From: Peronospora farinosa
Taxonomy: Eukaryota; Oomycota; Peronosporomycetes; Peronosporales; Peronosporaceae
Assembly: GCA_947646735.1 (NCBI GenBank)
Contig: CANTFK010000809.1
Location: 1 to 64,000, forward strand
Reading direction: 5' to 3'
Length of the DNA stretch: 64,000 nucleotides
In this document: in pieces, positions 30,827-39,929 of the stretch
Layout: each line of letters begins with the position of its first letter
How positions within the stretch are numbered: the first letter of the stretch is position 1
Position numbers and translations under genes: made by a program
Notes under the pieces: generated by a model
What the model saw: the letters and a program-made list of their open reading frames with translations, nothing else
What the model was told of the DNA's origin: nothing
Databases searched by the model: none

Positions 30827-32335
30827 ATGTCTGCTTTGTCGCTCAACCTGTTGAATGCCAACTGGATTAAGACGGACATTGAAAATGTACAGCGCAAGAC
30901 CAAGATCTTTTGCACGCTTGGGCCCGCTTGCTGGTCCGAAGAGGGTCTGCTGGAGCTGATCGATGCAGGCATGAACGTGGCCCGCTTCAATTTCTCTCAC
31001 GGTGACCACGCAAGCCATCTGGCTTGTCTGAATCGCCTGCGCGGTGCACTGGCCAAGCGCCCCAACAAGAACGTGGCCATCATGCTGGACACGAAGGGTC
31101 CCGAGATCCGTACGGGATTCTTGGCCAATAAGGACAAGGTGACAATCGAGAAGGACTCGCTCATTGAGATGACGACAGACTATGAATTCCTCGGTGATGA
31201 GACCAAGATCGCGTGCTCGTATCCGCAGCTGCCCGAGTCCGTTCAGGTTGGCGCCTCGGTGCTGGTGGCCGATGGTTCACTGGTGCTAACGGTCACAGAA
31301 ATCAACAACACGAGTATTATCGTCCGTGCTAACAATACGGCAACTCTTGGTGAGCGGAAGAACATGAACCTGCCCGGTTGCAAGGTGATGTTACCGACGC
31401 TGACAGAGAAGGACGAGGATGATCTCGTCAATTTCGGTCTAGTGCATGGTATTGACTACATCGCCGCGTCGTTCGTGCGCACGGGTCAGGATATTGACAA
31501 TATCCGCAAGGTGCTTGGTCCCCGCGGCCGTGGCATCAAGATAATTGCCAAGATTGAGAATCAAGAAGGACTAGAAAACTTTGATGAGATTCTGGCCAAG
31601 ACGGATGGTGTCATGGTAGCCCGTGGTGATCTGGGCATGGAGATTCCACCTGAAAAGGTGTTCTTGGCCCAGAAAATGATGATTCGTAAGGCAAATATCG
31701 CCGGAAAACCAGTCGTGACTGCTACGCAAATGCTGGAGTCAATGATCAAGGCCCCTCGACCAACTCGAGCCGAGTGTACGGATGTTGCTAACGCTGTGCT
31801 TGACGGCACCGATGCTGTGATGCTTTCGGGTGAGACTGCTAACGGTAACTACGCTACGGAGGCTGTGACGATGATGTCCAAGATTTGCGTGCAAGCGGAA
31901 GGTGCCATCCACTATAACGAGCTCTACCAAGCTCTGCGCAACGCCGTTCTTGAGGTGAATGGCCCGATGCAGACGGATGAGGCTGTTGCGTCATCGGCTG
32001 TGAAGACAGCCATCGATATTGACGCGAAGATGCTTGTGGTCCTGACAGAAACAGGCAACACGCCTCGTCTTGTGGCCAAGTACCGTCCGCAGATGCCTGT
32101 GCTGGTGTTGACGGCTTTGGACCAGACTGCTTGTCAGACTGAAGGTTTCGTGAAGGGCGTGGTGTCTCGTTGCGTTGGTTCCATGATCGGCACGGACTCA
32201 GTCTTGTACCGCGCGACGGAGACCGGCAAGGAACTTGGCTGGCTGAAGACTGGCGATGCCGTCGTTGCTGTGCACGGCATCCAGGAGGCCAAGTCTGGGT
32301 CGACGAATCTGCTTAAGATTCTATACGTCGAGTAA
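30827..32335 (+). CDS. PK: Pyruvate kinase, copy 2
   Basis: 502 residues, starting MSALSLNLLNANWIKTDIEN, so its N-terminus differs from copies 1 and 3. The core blocks are the same: FCTLGPACW, MLDTKGPEIRTGF, KIIAKIENQEGLENFDEI, ARGDLGMEIPPEKV, KANIAGKPVVTATQMLESM. The C-domain differs in detail (TETGNTPRLVAKYRP, LDQTACQTEGFVKGVVS), the region that carries allosteric control in this family. Positions 31448-31937 match copy 1 without a difference that I could find, while the flanks show many silent changes. The retrotransposon block begins about 600 bp downstream. Confidence 0.96.
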   Translation: MSALSLNLLNANWIKTDIENVQRKTKIFCTLGPACWSEEGLLELIDAGMNVARFNFSHGDHASHLACLNRLRGALAKRPNKNVAIMLDTKGPEIRTGFLANKDKVTIEKDSLIEMTTDYEFLGDETKIACSYPQLPESVQVGASVLVADGSLVLTVTEINNTSIIVRANNTATLGERKNMNLPGCKVMLPTLTEKDEDDLVNFGLVHGIDYIAASFVRTGQDIDNIRKVLGPRGRGIKIIAKIENQEGLENFDEILAKTDGVMVARGDLGMEIPPEKVFLAQKMMIRKANIAGKPVVTATQMLESMIKAPRPTRAECTDVANAVLDGTDAVMLSGETANGNYATEAVTMMSKICVQAEGAIHYNELYQALRNAVLEVNGPMQTDEAVASSAVKTAIDIDAKMLVVLTETGNTPRLVAKYRPQMPVLVLTALDQTACQTEGFVKGVVSRCVGSMIGTDSVLYRATETGKELGWLKTGDAVVAVHGIQEAKSGSTNLLKILYVE

Positions 32336-32937
32336 TTGTAGTGGCTGTGTACTGCATTGTATTTTGAGGATAAGAACCCAAGCTAGCGAGCGAATGCTGG
32401 TAACGCCCAGAGTGAGACCCTGCTACTTGTCGCTAGTGATAGCGTTTGCGTTTCTTGAATTCTTGTGGCTTGATCACCGCGCACGCTAAGAATCTGTTAG
32501 CTGCGTCTACATTTTCCTGCATGGATTACAAGCATAAAGTCTGTTCTATACCTACTCTAGGGTCGTGTCAAGATGAATGCAAGGAGTATGTATTATAGAT
32601 ACGATTAAGACTTCTCGTGCCAACGTCGAAAGCTAGTACTACGTTATAGTGCAGCAGCTGCCCCGGCAGAGCGAGGCACTACTCACGTGGTCGGAGAATT
32701 TGATGGCTTGCCTCATAAATGATCAATAAGACCTATAGCAATGCCGCTGCCGCAAAAAAATAACGTCGCCGGAGCGATGAAATGGATAGGAAAGCAGCGA
32801 CGTGCTAGCAGTTGTTCTTGATCGTTCATGACCGGGGTCAACGACACAACGAGGATCCGTAGAGCGTTAGCAGGAAGAGGGCAAGACTCGGCAAAGTCAC
32901 AGTTGGGTGAGAAGGAGTAAGCCAGACCGGCCAAAAG
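32336..32937. other. Host spacer left of retrotransposon A
   Basis: About 600 bp of host sequence between the pyruvate kinase 2 stop and the 3' LTR of element A. A minus-strand frame at 32934-32713 (about 73 codons) is open up to the LTR edge and might be a piece of a host gene split by element A. Its continuation on the other side (48352 onward) is not in a clean frame, so I leave it unassigned. Confidence 0.4.
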
Positions 32938-33541
32938 TGTAGACGGGCACTTCTACGAAGTTGCCTCGTACTACGAGCACACACCTTATGCACAAGCGAG
33001 GAAGCGGTTATACCGTCTTACCTTTGCGTGCGAGGGTGGTTGGGAGGCTGGTCGACTGCCTAAGCAGTCGTACCACCAGTTGCCTCTCGCTTAAGCGAGA
33101 TTGCAACGAACTTCTTAACACTAAAGCACCGACGTCACGCAGAAGTCTTTCAAACTTCTCGTGCGTGGTGTGTATGTTTAAGTAAATTCAAGACTGAGCT
33201 ATATTTAATTAATTATAACTAATATATACTTAACTACAGATTGGCTATATATATATATATATATAGATTGGATACGCGACTCTTTAGAAGCGTATCCTGT
33301 CGCATGATCTTAAATCTAGATTTAAGATCGCAACTGACGTCCTTCTGAGACGTCGTGATGCCTAGCTTCAACTAGCGTCATCCCTTCTCATGTGAATCCA
33401 TAAATGAATATCACATTCACGAGGGTGGATCACGTTTGTGTATCGCACCCAAGTGACAAGTCAAAAGTAATCATGGATACTTTTAGACCAAACATTAAGT
33501 ATATTACTTAATGTTTACGTGTAACTAGGTACCCTGTTACA
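32938..33541 (-). repeat. 3' LTR of element A (604 bp)
   Basis: Plus-strand TGTAGACGGG...CCCTGTTACA; homologous to 47750-48347 (598 bp) with a few percent difference by eye, so this element is older than B. Contains a short (TA)n run at about 33246-33265. Confidence 0.92.
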
Positions 33542-33556
33542 CCATCCCCCGTTTTA
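33542..33556 (-). other. Polypurine tract of element A
   Basis: On the minus strand AAAACGGGGGATGG directly abuts the 3' LTR. Such tracts prime plus-strand synthesis in LTR retrotransposons. Confidence 0.65.
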
Positions 33557-33647
33557 GAACGATGTTTACATTTTATAAAACATCGCCTAAGAGATAGAGA
33601 GACTGGCGAGCCGTTATAAACGCGCCGCTTTAGTCTGATCAGTAATC

Positions 33648-35093
33648 ATGCCACCGAAACGTGGTAAGACTGATGGGTCGCCTGCAAAGGCACCCATGCA
33701 GTCCAGCACTAAGCGCACGCGCCGCGATTTATCGCAGCCGTCGCAAAGTGCGTCAGGTACTGGGGTGAATCTTCCATCTCACGATAATGGGGATGAAGAT
33801 CCATCTCTCATTGTTGACTACAATGAGACCACACCACTGCCATCACCCCAAAGTGGCGATGAGCATAGTGCATTGATGGGACATATGTCCCCATCATTTG
33901 AGGCACCCGTCCTTGAGGAAGCATCTATGCTTCCTACAAGCGAAGGTAAAGCCTCGTCGTCTGCGCCTACGAGCACAGCGACTAAGACTGAGCACGCTAC
34001 TTCGAAAGGAGTAGTCGCGACTCAGTCAGATGTAACTTCTCAAGCTGATGTCTTGACAATCCATAATGGAGAGTCAGACTCAGGTGAGTGTGAGCTTAGA
34101 GCTCCACCAAGTACACCTTTGGCCTCACTAGCCCGCCGTCGCGAGGGCGGCTACGTGAGTGGTGGCTTGCCACCAATGCCACCTCCATCTGAGTGGATGA
34201 ACTCGGATGGGTCTAGCGCAGCGCTTTTGCAGCGTGCCACTATAGACGCTCATAGATTCTATAGCGTCTTTCCTTTGTGGAAAAAGCAGGGCAAAGCACT
34301 TGGTCGTGCTTTCCCAATTCCAGTCGTGCTGCGTTCTAACGAAACAGCCAACAACTATGAAGCTGAACTTCGGCGCCGTGTTACCTTGCATGAAGATGCA
34401 ACGAAACAGCGGTCGCAGCGAATCAGCTTCGCCATGAAGCGTGCGCATGAAATTATGGGCGGTAAGAGACCCCCAATTAATTCTCGCCACGCTTCTTCTG
34501 CTAGTCCTTCCGGACCTAGCAGAAAGAAGACAGCTGGTGCTGCTTCACATAAGCAGCCACCAGCCCAGGCACGTCAACGCGCAAAGCGTCCACAGGCTCC
34601 CACGAGTCAAAGCTCGTTGGGTAACCCTTCCACTGGACCAGGATTTGGAGCTTTCGCTTTACAAACCGGTGGGCCAACAGCCTTCCAACAAGGAAGCGCG
34701 TGTTCCCATCCGTGTCCACCTACACAGGTGGCGCCCGATAGGAGTGGCGATTACACCCACCTACTCGCGGCTGCCTACCCTGCTGCTTTTCAGTCGCAGG
34801 CTGAGTCCGCTGCGCTGAAGAGGCAGGTGACAGATCTCGAGAGTCAAGTCTCGCGACTGACCTCGGATCTGCGTGATGTGAGGGCGAGAGACCGTCAGGG
34901 GTATGACCGCCTGAAGACCCGTTTGGACATTCTAGAGCGACTGGTAATGAGAGACCCGCGTCAAGCTCGGAGTCCTCCTCGATCACCGAGTCCTCTATCG
35001 CCTCGTTCATACACGGGGAGCCTCTCGGCTTCCTCGTCGCCTGATCGGTCGCGACGCTCGACTCACAGTCGACGTCACCATCGGTCTCGTTAG
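33648..35093 (+). CDS. Antisense ORF of element A (coiled-coil, SR-tailed protein)
   Basis: 481 residues, open without interruption although the sense pol it overlaps is frameshifted several times. Starts about 107 bp inside the 3' LTR, pointing away from it, so it could be transcribed by an antisense promoter in that LTR. Visible parts: Ser/Thr/Pro-rich N-terminus with basic starts (MPPKRGKTDG), a middle block with FYSVFPLWKKQGKALGRAFP and a basic helix (YEAELRRRVTLHEDATKQRS), a coiled coil (about 390-432: ALKRQVTDLESQVSRLTSDL ... RLDILERLVM) and an Arg/Ser tail (RRSTHSRRHHRSR). Positions 34516-35093 are antisense to the pol C-terminus; 33648-34515 overlap no sense ORF. The coil end (ILERLVM) resembles ILERQML in the antisense ORF of element B. 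Function unknown. Confidence 0.6.
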   Translation: MPPKRGKTDGSPAKAPMQSSTKRTRRDLSQPSQSASGTGVNLPSHDNGDEDPSLIVDYNETTPLPSPQSGDEHSALMGHMSPSFEAPVLEEASMLPTSEGKASSSAPTSTATKTEHATSKGVVATQSDVTSQADVLTIHNGESDSGECELRAPPSTPLASLARRREGGYVSGGLPPMPPPSEWMNSDGSSAALLQRATIDAHRFYSVFPLWKKQGKALGRAFPIPVVLRSNETANNYEAELRRRVTLHEDATKQRSQRISFAMKRAHEIMGGKRPPINSRHASSASPSGPSRKKTAGAASHKQPPAQARQRAKRPQAPTSQSSLGNPSTGPGFGAFALQTGGPTAFQQGSACSHPCPPTQVAPDRSGDYTHLLAAAYPAAFQSQAESAALKRQVTDLESQVSRLTSDLRDVRARDRQGYDRLKTRLDILERLVMRDPRQARSPPRSPSPLSPRSYTGSLSASSSPDRSRRSTHSRRHHRSR

Positions 35094-38000
35094 ACCTATG
35101 TGGATATGTGATCTCTTCTGGATCAACATACCGCTTCAGACGACCCACGTAAAATACGGGGTGCGTCTTCATATACGGTGGGAGAGTGAGCCTATAGTTT
35201 AGGTCTCCAACCTCCTCGACCACTGTAAAGGGCCCAATGAATCGGGGCAATAGCTTAGTAGTACCACCAGGTAGTACAGAGATTGCATGTTTAGGTAGGG
35301 TAGCAGTACTTAATAGCACTTTCCCCCACACTAAAGTGTTCATTGTTTTTGCGACCATGCTGGTCTGCATATTGTTTTTGCTTGTCCTGTGCGCTTTCCA
35401 TAGCGTCACGGACTTTACGTGTGATGGCTAATCGCTCATCCACAAAGCGCTGAGCTTCGCTCACGCTTTTAGCATCCAGCTCGCCGATGACGCCTCCAAG
35501 AGGTCGTTCATGGGTCGACGCTGTTGACAACACTAGTGTCATCATCAAGGAGCACTGGCATTTCTTGCCGTGCCTCCTTTGTGACACCTATAGGTGTCGT
35601 GACCACTGCTAAACTAGCAGTGTCACTAGGGCAACCTTGGCCCTCTTTGGCATTCGCACCGAGCGAAGTGAGGGCCCCCCCCCCACTAAGACTCGGGCTG
35701 CGTACAAACGAGACTGGCGTTCGAGGATGACGCAGTCCGTTAATGTAAAACGGTGTTTCACCCGTACTGGCGTGAACACTGTTATTAATAGCAAACTCCG
35801 GACTGGCAATTGCTTGCTCCATTCCTTAGGAGTCGCTATTGTACGCAACACATCCGCCACGACTCGATTGGCCCGTTTTGTTTGGCCATCGGTCTGGGGA
35901 TGATCAGCGGTTGACATGTGGAGCTTGCTACCCAGCAGCTCGAACACATGTCGCCAAAAACCCGACGTAAAACGCGGATCCCGGTCCGATACTATGGACT
36001 CGGGCATCCCGTGTAGTCGATACACGTGATCCAGGAACAAGAGGGCAGCCTCTTTTCCTGAGATCTTGGTGCTACATGGTGCCAAATGCACCATCTTGCT
36101 CAGTCTGTCTACAAAGACGACGAGCCCCGTCCTGTCTTTATGGTCAGGCGGTAAGCCAAACATGAAGTCCAAACTGACCGACTTCCAACATTCAGTTGGA
36201 ATCGGCAGTGGCTTCAGTGGCGCACTGTTTGAAGGTGCAGGCTTTAATGCGCTGACACTCTTCACAAGAGCGAATATAGTTGGCCACCCACCGATATAGG
36301 TGGGGCCACCAAAATTACTCTGACACTCGTAAGAATGTCTTTTCACGGCCCAGATGCCCACTAGATGGCGCATCATGGCACTCGTGAAGTATCATCAGCT
36401 TGAGATCTGTGTCATGAGGGACATAGATTCTCAAGGGATCACAGGGTGACAGTTGATGCCATAACAGGCCATCACTGTAACTAAAGCGATTTAGTTTCGC
36501 TTTGAGGTGCGACGGAAGGGTAACCTTTCGTCCACCAAAATGATCCAGCAGCAGGCGACAATGTTCGTCCTGACTGTAACACTCCTTGATATCGGAGGCC
36601 ATTGAGCTCCTTAGTTCAATTGCATTCATGGCCGCTACACGGTCATCGGTAGAGGTTTTCTTGGCTTTAAGTGTGGTCGCCAGATCAAAGATGCTGCCAG
36701 ATGACGTTGCGAAGATCTGGAAAGTTGTGAGTGATAAGGGAAGACATTGAACTACCAAAGGATGGTAGGCCTTCATGGCTGCCAATGTTGACGACTCAAC
36801 TTGTGCTTTCGCACGAGACACACTATCCTGGTGTCTTGCCTCGAAGTCTGGTCTGCGCGATAACGCGTCAGCCAAGACATTCGACTTACCCGGCTTATAT
36901 TTAACTTTGAAATTAAATTCAGAGAAGAATGTCAGCCATTTTGCCATTCTCGGCGAGAGGTGCGGTGAATTTATAGCGGTCCGCAGTGATGCGTGATCCG
37001 TATAAACCACAAAAGGTTCGGTGCCCAAGAGGTGCACCCGAAACTTCACAAGGGCATACTTAATTGAAGATAGCTTCTTGTCATGCACAGGGTAATTCAG
37101 CTCGACAGCTTTTAAAAGCCGAGACTGATAAGAAATGACACGGTCAACGCCGTTGTCATCCTTCTGCATGAGCGCGCTGCCGATTGTAAAATTGCTTGCA
37201 TCGCAGACGACGCTAAAGGTCTTATCCGCGTCTGGCAATGCCAAGACCGGTGCCTCTACAAGAGATTGCTTCACTGATGTGAACGCATCTTCTTGTTTCC
37301 TTTGACCAAGTCCATTCTGTATCCTTTTTTAAAAGGTCAGACAATGGCTTGGTCTGCTCCGCATAATTCTTGCTGTACTTATGCAAGTAATTAGCGAGCC
37401 CAAGGAATTGGCGCAGATCCTTCACATGTCGTGGGACTGGCCATTCCTTTACAGCCTTTACCTTTTCTGGGTCTGCTCGTACACCATGTGCACCTACGAT
37501 GCAGCCCAGTACAGGTATCTCGGGGACCCCTATTACGCACTTTTGCAAGTTAACGTAAAATTGGGCGTCACCCAGAGTCTGCAACACAGCGTCTAAATGA
37601 CGCTTGTGCGACTCTATTGCGCTTAGACCGTCCTCCGCCCTACTATGCACGAATACATCGTCAAAGTAATGGGGCGCGTAGGCACGGTGCTGACGCATCA
37701 CGTGAGCCACTACTCGGTTGAATGTTGCCGGAGCATTTTTCAACCCTTGTGGCATCACAAGCCACTCCCACAGCATACCGCTTGGGGTGCTTACTGCCGT
37801 TTTGGCTACATCGGTATCTCTCATGAGAACCTGATAGTAGCCATCCTTCAGATCCAACGCGGAAAAGATAGTTGACTTTCCCATGGAATTCAACAGGACA
37901 TCTTTCCGCGGGACCGGCGTTTGAGTTGGAATGGTGGCCGTGTTCAGCTTATTATAAGCATGAACTACGCGACATCCACCCGTTGCTTTACGCACACAGA

Positions 38001-38550
38001 AGGTCGGGCTGCAGTGAGGCGACTTGCTCTCACGTACATGTCCCGCCTTGGCTCGCTTGTCGAAGAACTCATCGATGTAATCGACTTGTTCCTTCGGCAA
38101 CGGCCATTGCCTGGTCACACAATACTTGGTGCCAGGCTCCAGGTCAATTTCGTGCCTGATGCCCCTATCGGCCGGTAGGCGGCTCGGCACTTCTGCTGGA
38201 AACACATCACGGTGTTTCCACAGAACATCATAGAACGGGCTGTCCTTCAAGGCTTCCCAGCCTTGAGCAGCGAACCGTTTCTTTTCGTTGGTCTCCAAGA
38301 CGCTCTCATCCATTGTGGATGAAGAGCAACAGTCCACCACGTTCTCTTCTGGAACTGGTGCGACTATCTCGTGGATCTTTCCTTCCTTTAGTTCGGACAG
38401 GAACAGATCCCACGTCATCTCCGAGAGATTTACTATCTCCTCGGCAGATGCCAAGACAAGTTGGAGCACCTCAACTGAGGATGCCTCCGGCATTTTGTCT
38501 TCGACGGCCTCGAACAACTCGTTCGTAGGTCCGTCCTCTTGGACCGAGAC
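34516..38550 (-). pseudogene. pol: Gypsy pol of element A, 3' portion: RT, RNase H, integrase, chromodomain
   Basis: Read downward from 38550: linker, reverse transcriptase (37222-38517 frame; [14 protein letters not shown] and the catalytic YFDDVFVHS near 37655), RNase H (37274-36315 frame; [20 protein letters not shown]), integrase with HHCC start (HDAPSSGHLGREKTF), and a DDE core (SLDFMFGLPPD, SDRDPRFTSGFW, HPQTDGQTKRANR; about 36210-35870). Then come the C-terminal FYVGRLKRYV region and a chromodomain (ILVQWKGYPTSFDSWEP, about 34655). Frame changes near 37280, 36330, 35800 and 35330, plus an in-frame TAG near 34720, show it cannot make a full product. The last 580 bp overlap the antisense ORF. 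Confidence 0.9.
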
Positions 38551-38551
38551 T

Positions 38552-38556
38552 GATCC
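38552..38556. repeat. Target-site duplication of element B, left copy
   Basis: GATCC directly before the LTR start TGTAATGGGC. The identical GATCC follows the right LTR at 46252-46256. Confidence 0.9.
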
Positions 38557-38898
38557 TGTAATGGGCTACATTACACATATAGCATTAACACAAATAAACA
38601 ATTACATATGTAGGCAGGTGCTGGGCCCGAATAGCGGGCACAGCGTGGTAATTTATTATTGGTTTATTATTGGGCCTAAAGTCCCCAATATGGACCAATG
38701 ATAAATCAACCTGAAATTGTGTGGTTCCCGAAAGGCGGGAACACTGTCGTATTTATTACGACTAAAATCTTCGTAATTAGTACGAATTAAAACCAAAATA
38801 AAAATCAGAGTTAAATTTACTTAATACCTAATACTCGGGCTTGAGTCTTCCTCAAGCGCACGTGTAAGCTAGTGACGGTACGTTCTAGCCCCGTTACA
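38557..38898 (+). repeat. 5' LTR of element B (342 bp)
   Basis: TGTAATGGGC...CCCCGTTACA. Contains a string of hairpins: TGTAATG/CATTACA (38557-38575), GCCCG/CGGGC with GCTG/CAGC (38618-38644), GTTCCCG/CGGGAAC (38724-38742), GTCGTA/TACGAC (38746-38762), TTCGTA/TACGAA (38770-38786), GCTTGAG/CTCAAGC (38839-38857). Confidence 0.95.
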
Positions 38899-38900
38899 CC

Positions 38901-38919
38901 TGGTAGCACTTTGTAGTCC
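38901..38919 (+). other. Primer-binding site of element B
   Basis: TGGTAGCACTTTGTAGTCC starts two bases after the LTR. Its first nine bases equal those of family A (2561-2553 and 47747-47739 on minus), suggesting the same primer tRNA for both families. Confidence 0.6.
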
Positions 38920-38924
38920 TTCCT

Positions 38925-39929
38925 ATGCCCGAGTTTGGGATGAGCGAATCGTCGTACTTTGACGCTCCAGATTTATTTCTGGAGCACGCGACCTTCCCCC
39001 ATCTTACTGGTGTTGAGTGGGATGCCCTTAATCGCCTCGCGGCGATATCGGGAGAGGCATTCGTCGCGTCGCTGATGAGATCAGCGACCCCTGACGCGCA
39101 ACGTCTCGCCATACATGAGTTTATGGCACGCGAGCTCGCCGAATCCAACCGGCGAGGCTTAACTCCCTCGCGCCCTTCACGTAATGAGGCCGTGAAGATG
39201 GAAACCTCCTCCTACTCTGGAGAAGGTAAGGACCGGTTATCGCTGAACCGGTGGTTCCGAGAAGTTGATATCGCCATCGCCTCGAGACTTCTTGAGGCTC
39301 CACAGGCGAAGGTCAACTTTCTTCTTTCCCGCCTCACCGGGAAGGCCAAGGAGTGGGCCCTTGGTAAACTCGTTGTGGACGAGCACGCATTTCCCACCTT
39401 GGATACCATCCAGGACGATCTCCGTCTTGCCTTCGAGCCACCACAAGAGGAGAAACTGGTGCGATCAAGATTCCTGTCGATGCGACAGGGTAAAATGGCG
39501 ATGCGCGACTACGTACAGATGGCTAGGCATCTGGCGTCGTGTATTATCACGCACCCCATGGACATGTACACACAGGTGAATGTCTTTGTGGATGGTATGC
39601 GTGAGGGGCAGACCCGCTTATCGCTGGAGCGCGCCGAGCCTGCCACATTGGAGGAGGCATTCGCCATCGCACTCCGTGAAGACTTTAGGGTCACAAAGGC
39701 CTATGCCAAACCCTCGGTCGTCAGCGTTCCCCGGCCTTCTGGCCCAGAACCTATGGAGATCGACGTTATTGAGTCGTCGGGTGACCGGCGACGTGTCTTT
39801 CATCATAAAGGTGACGCTCGCACCGGGCGTCCAATGGTTTGCTTTCGTTGTCTCAAGCCAGGACATCGCGCGGCAGAGTGCCGTGCGCCAGCCCCGATTA
39901 TCGGTGCAAGTAGTGGACGCCCATCATGA
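38925..39929 (+). CDS. gag: Gypsy Gag of element B
   Basis: 334 residues, 26 bp after the LTR. It contains a retrotrans_gag core ([68 protein letters not shown]) and a CCHC zinc knuckle [14 protein letters not shown] near residue 308. The stop is TGA in the context TCA TGA GGG. The same frame stays open beyond the stop and leads straight into protease, so Pol may be made by stop-codon readthrough. Alternatively the TGA may be a CGA-to-TGA mutation. Full-length and otherwise intact. Confidence 0.92.
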   Translation: MPEFGMSESSYFDAPDLFLEHATFPHLTGVEWDALNRLAAISGEAFVASLMRSATPDAQRLAIHEFMARELAESNRRGLTPSRPSRNEAVKMETSSYSGEGKDRLSLNRWFREVDIAIASRLLEAPQAKVNFLLSRLTGKAKEWALGKLVVDEHAFPTLDTIQDDLRLAFEPPQEEKLVRSRFLSMRQGKMAMRDYVQMARHLASCIITHPMDMYTQVNVFVDGMREGQTRLSLERAEPATLEEAFAIALREDFRVTKAYAKPSVVSVPRPSGPEPMEIDVIESSGDRRRVFHHKGDARTGRPMVCFRCLKPGHRAAECRAPAPIIGASSGRPS

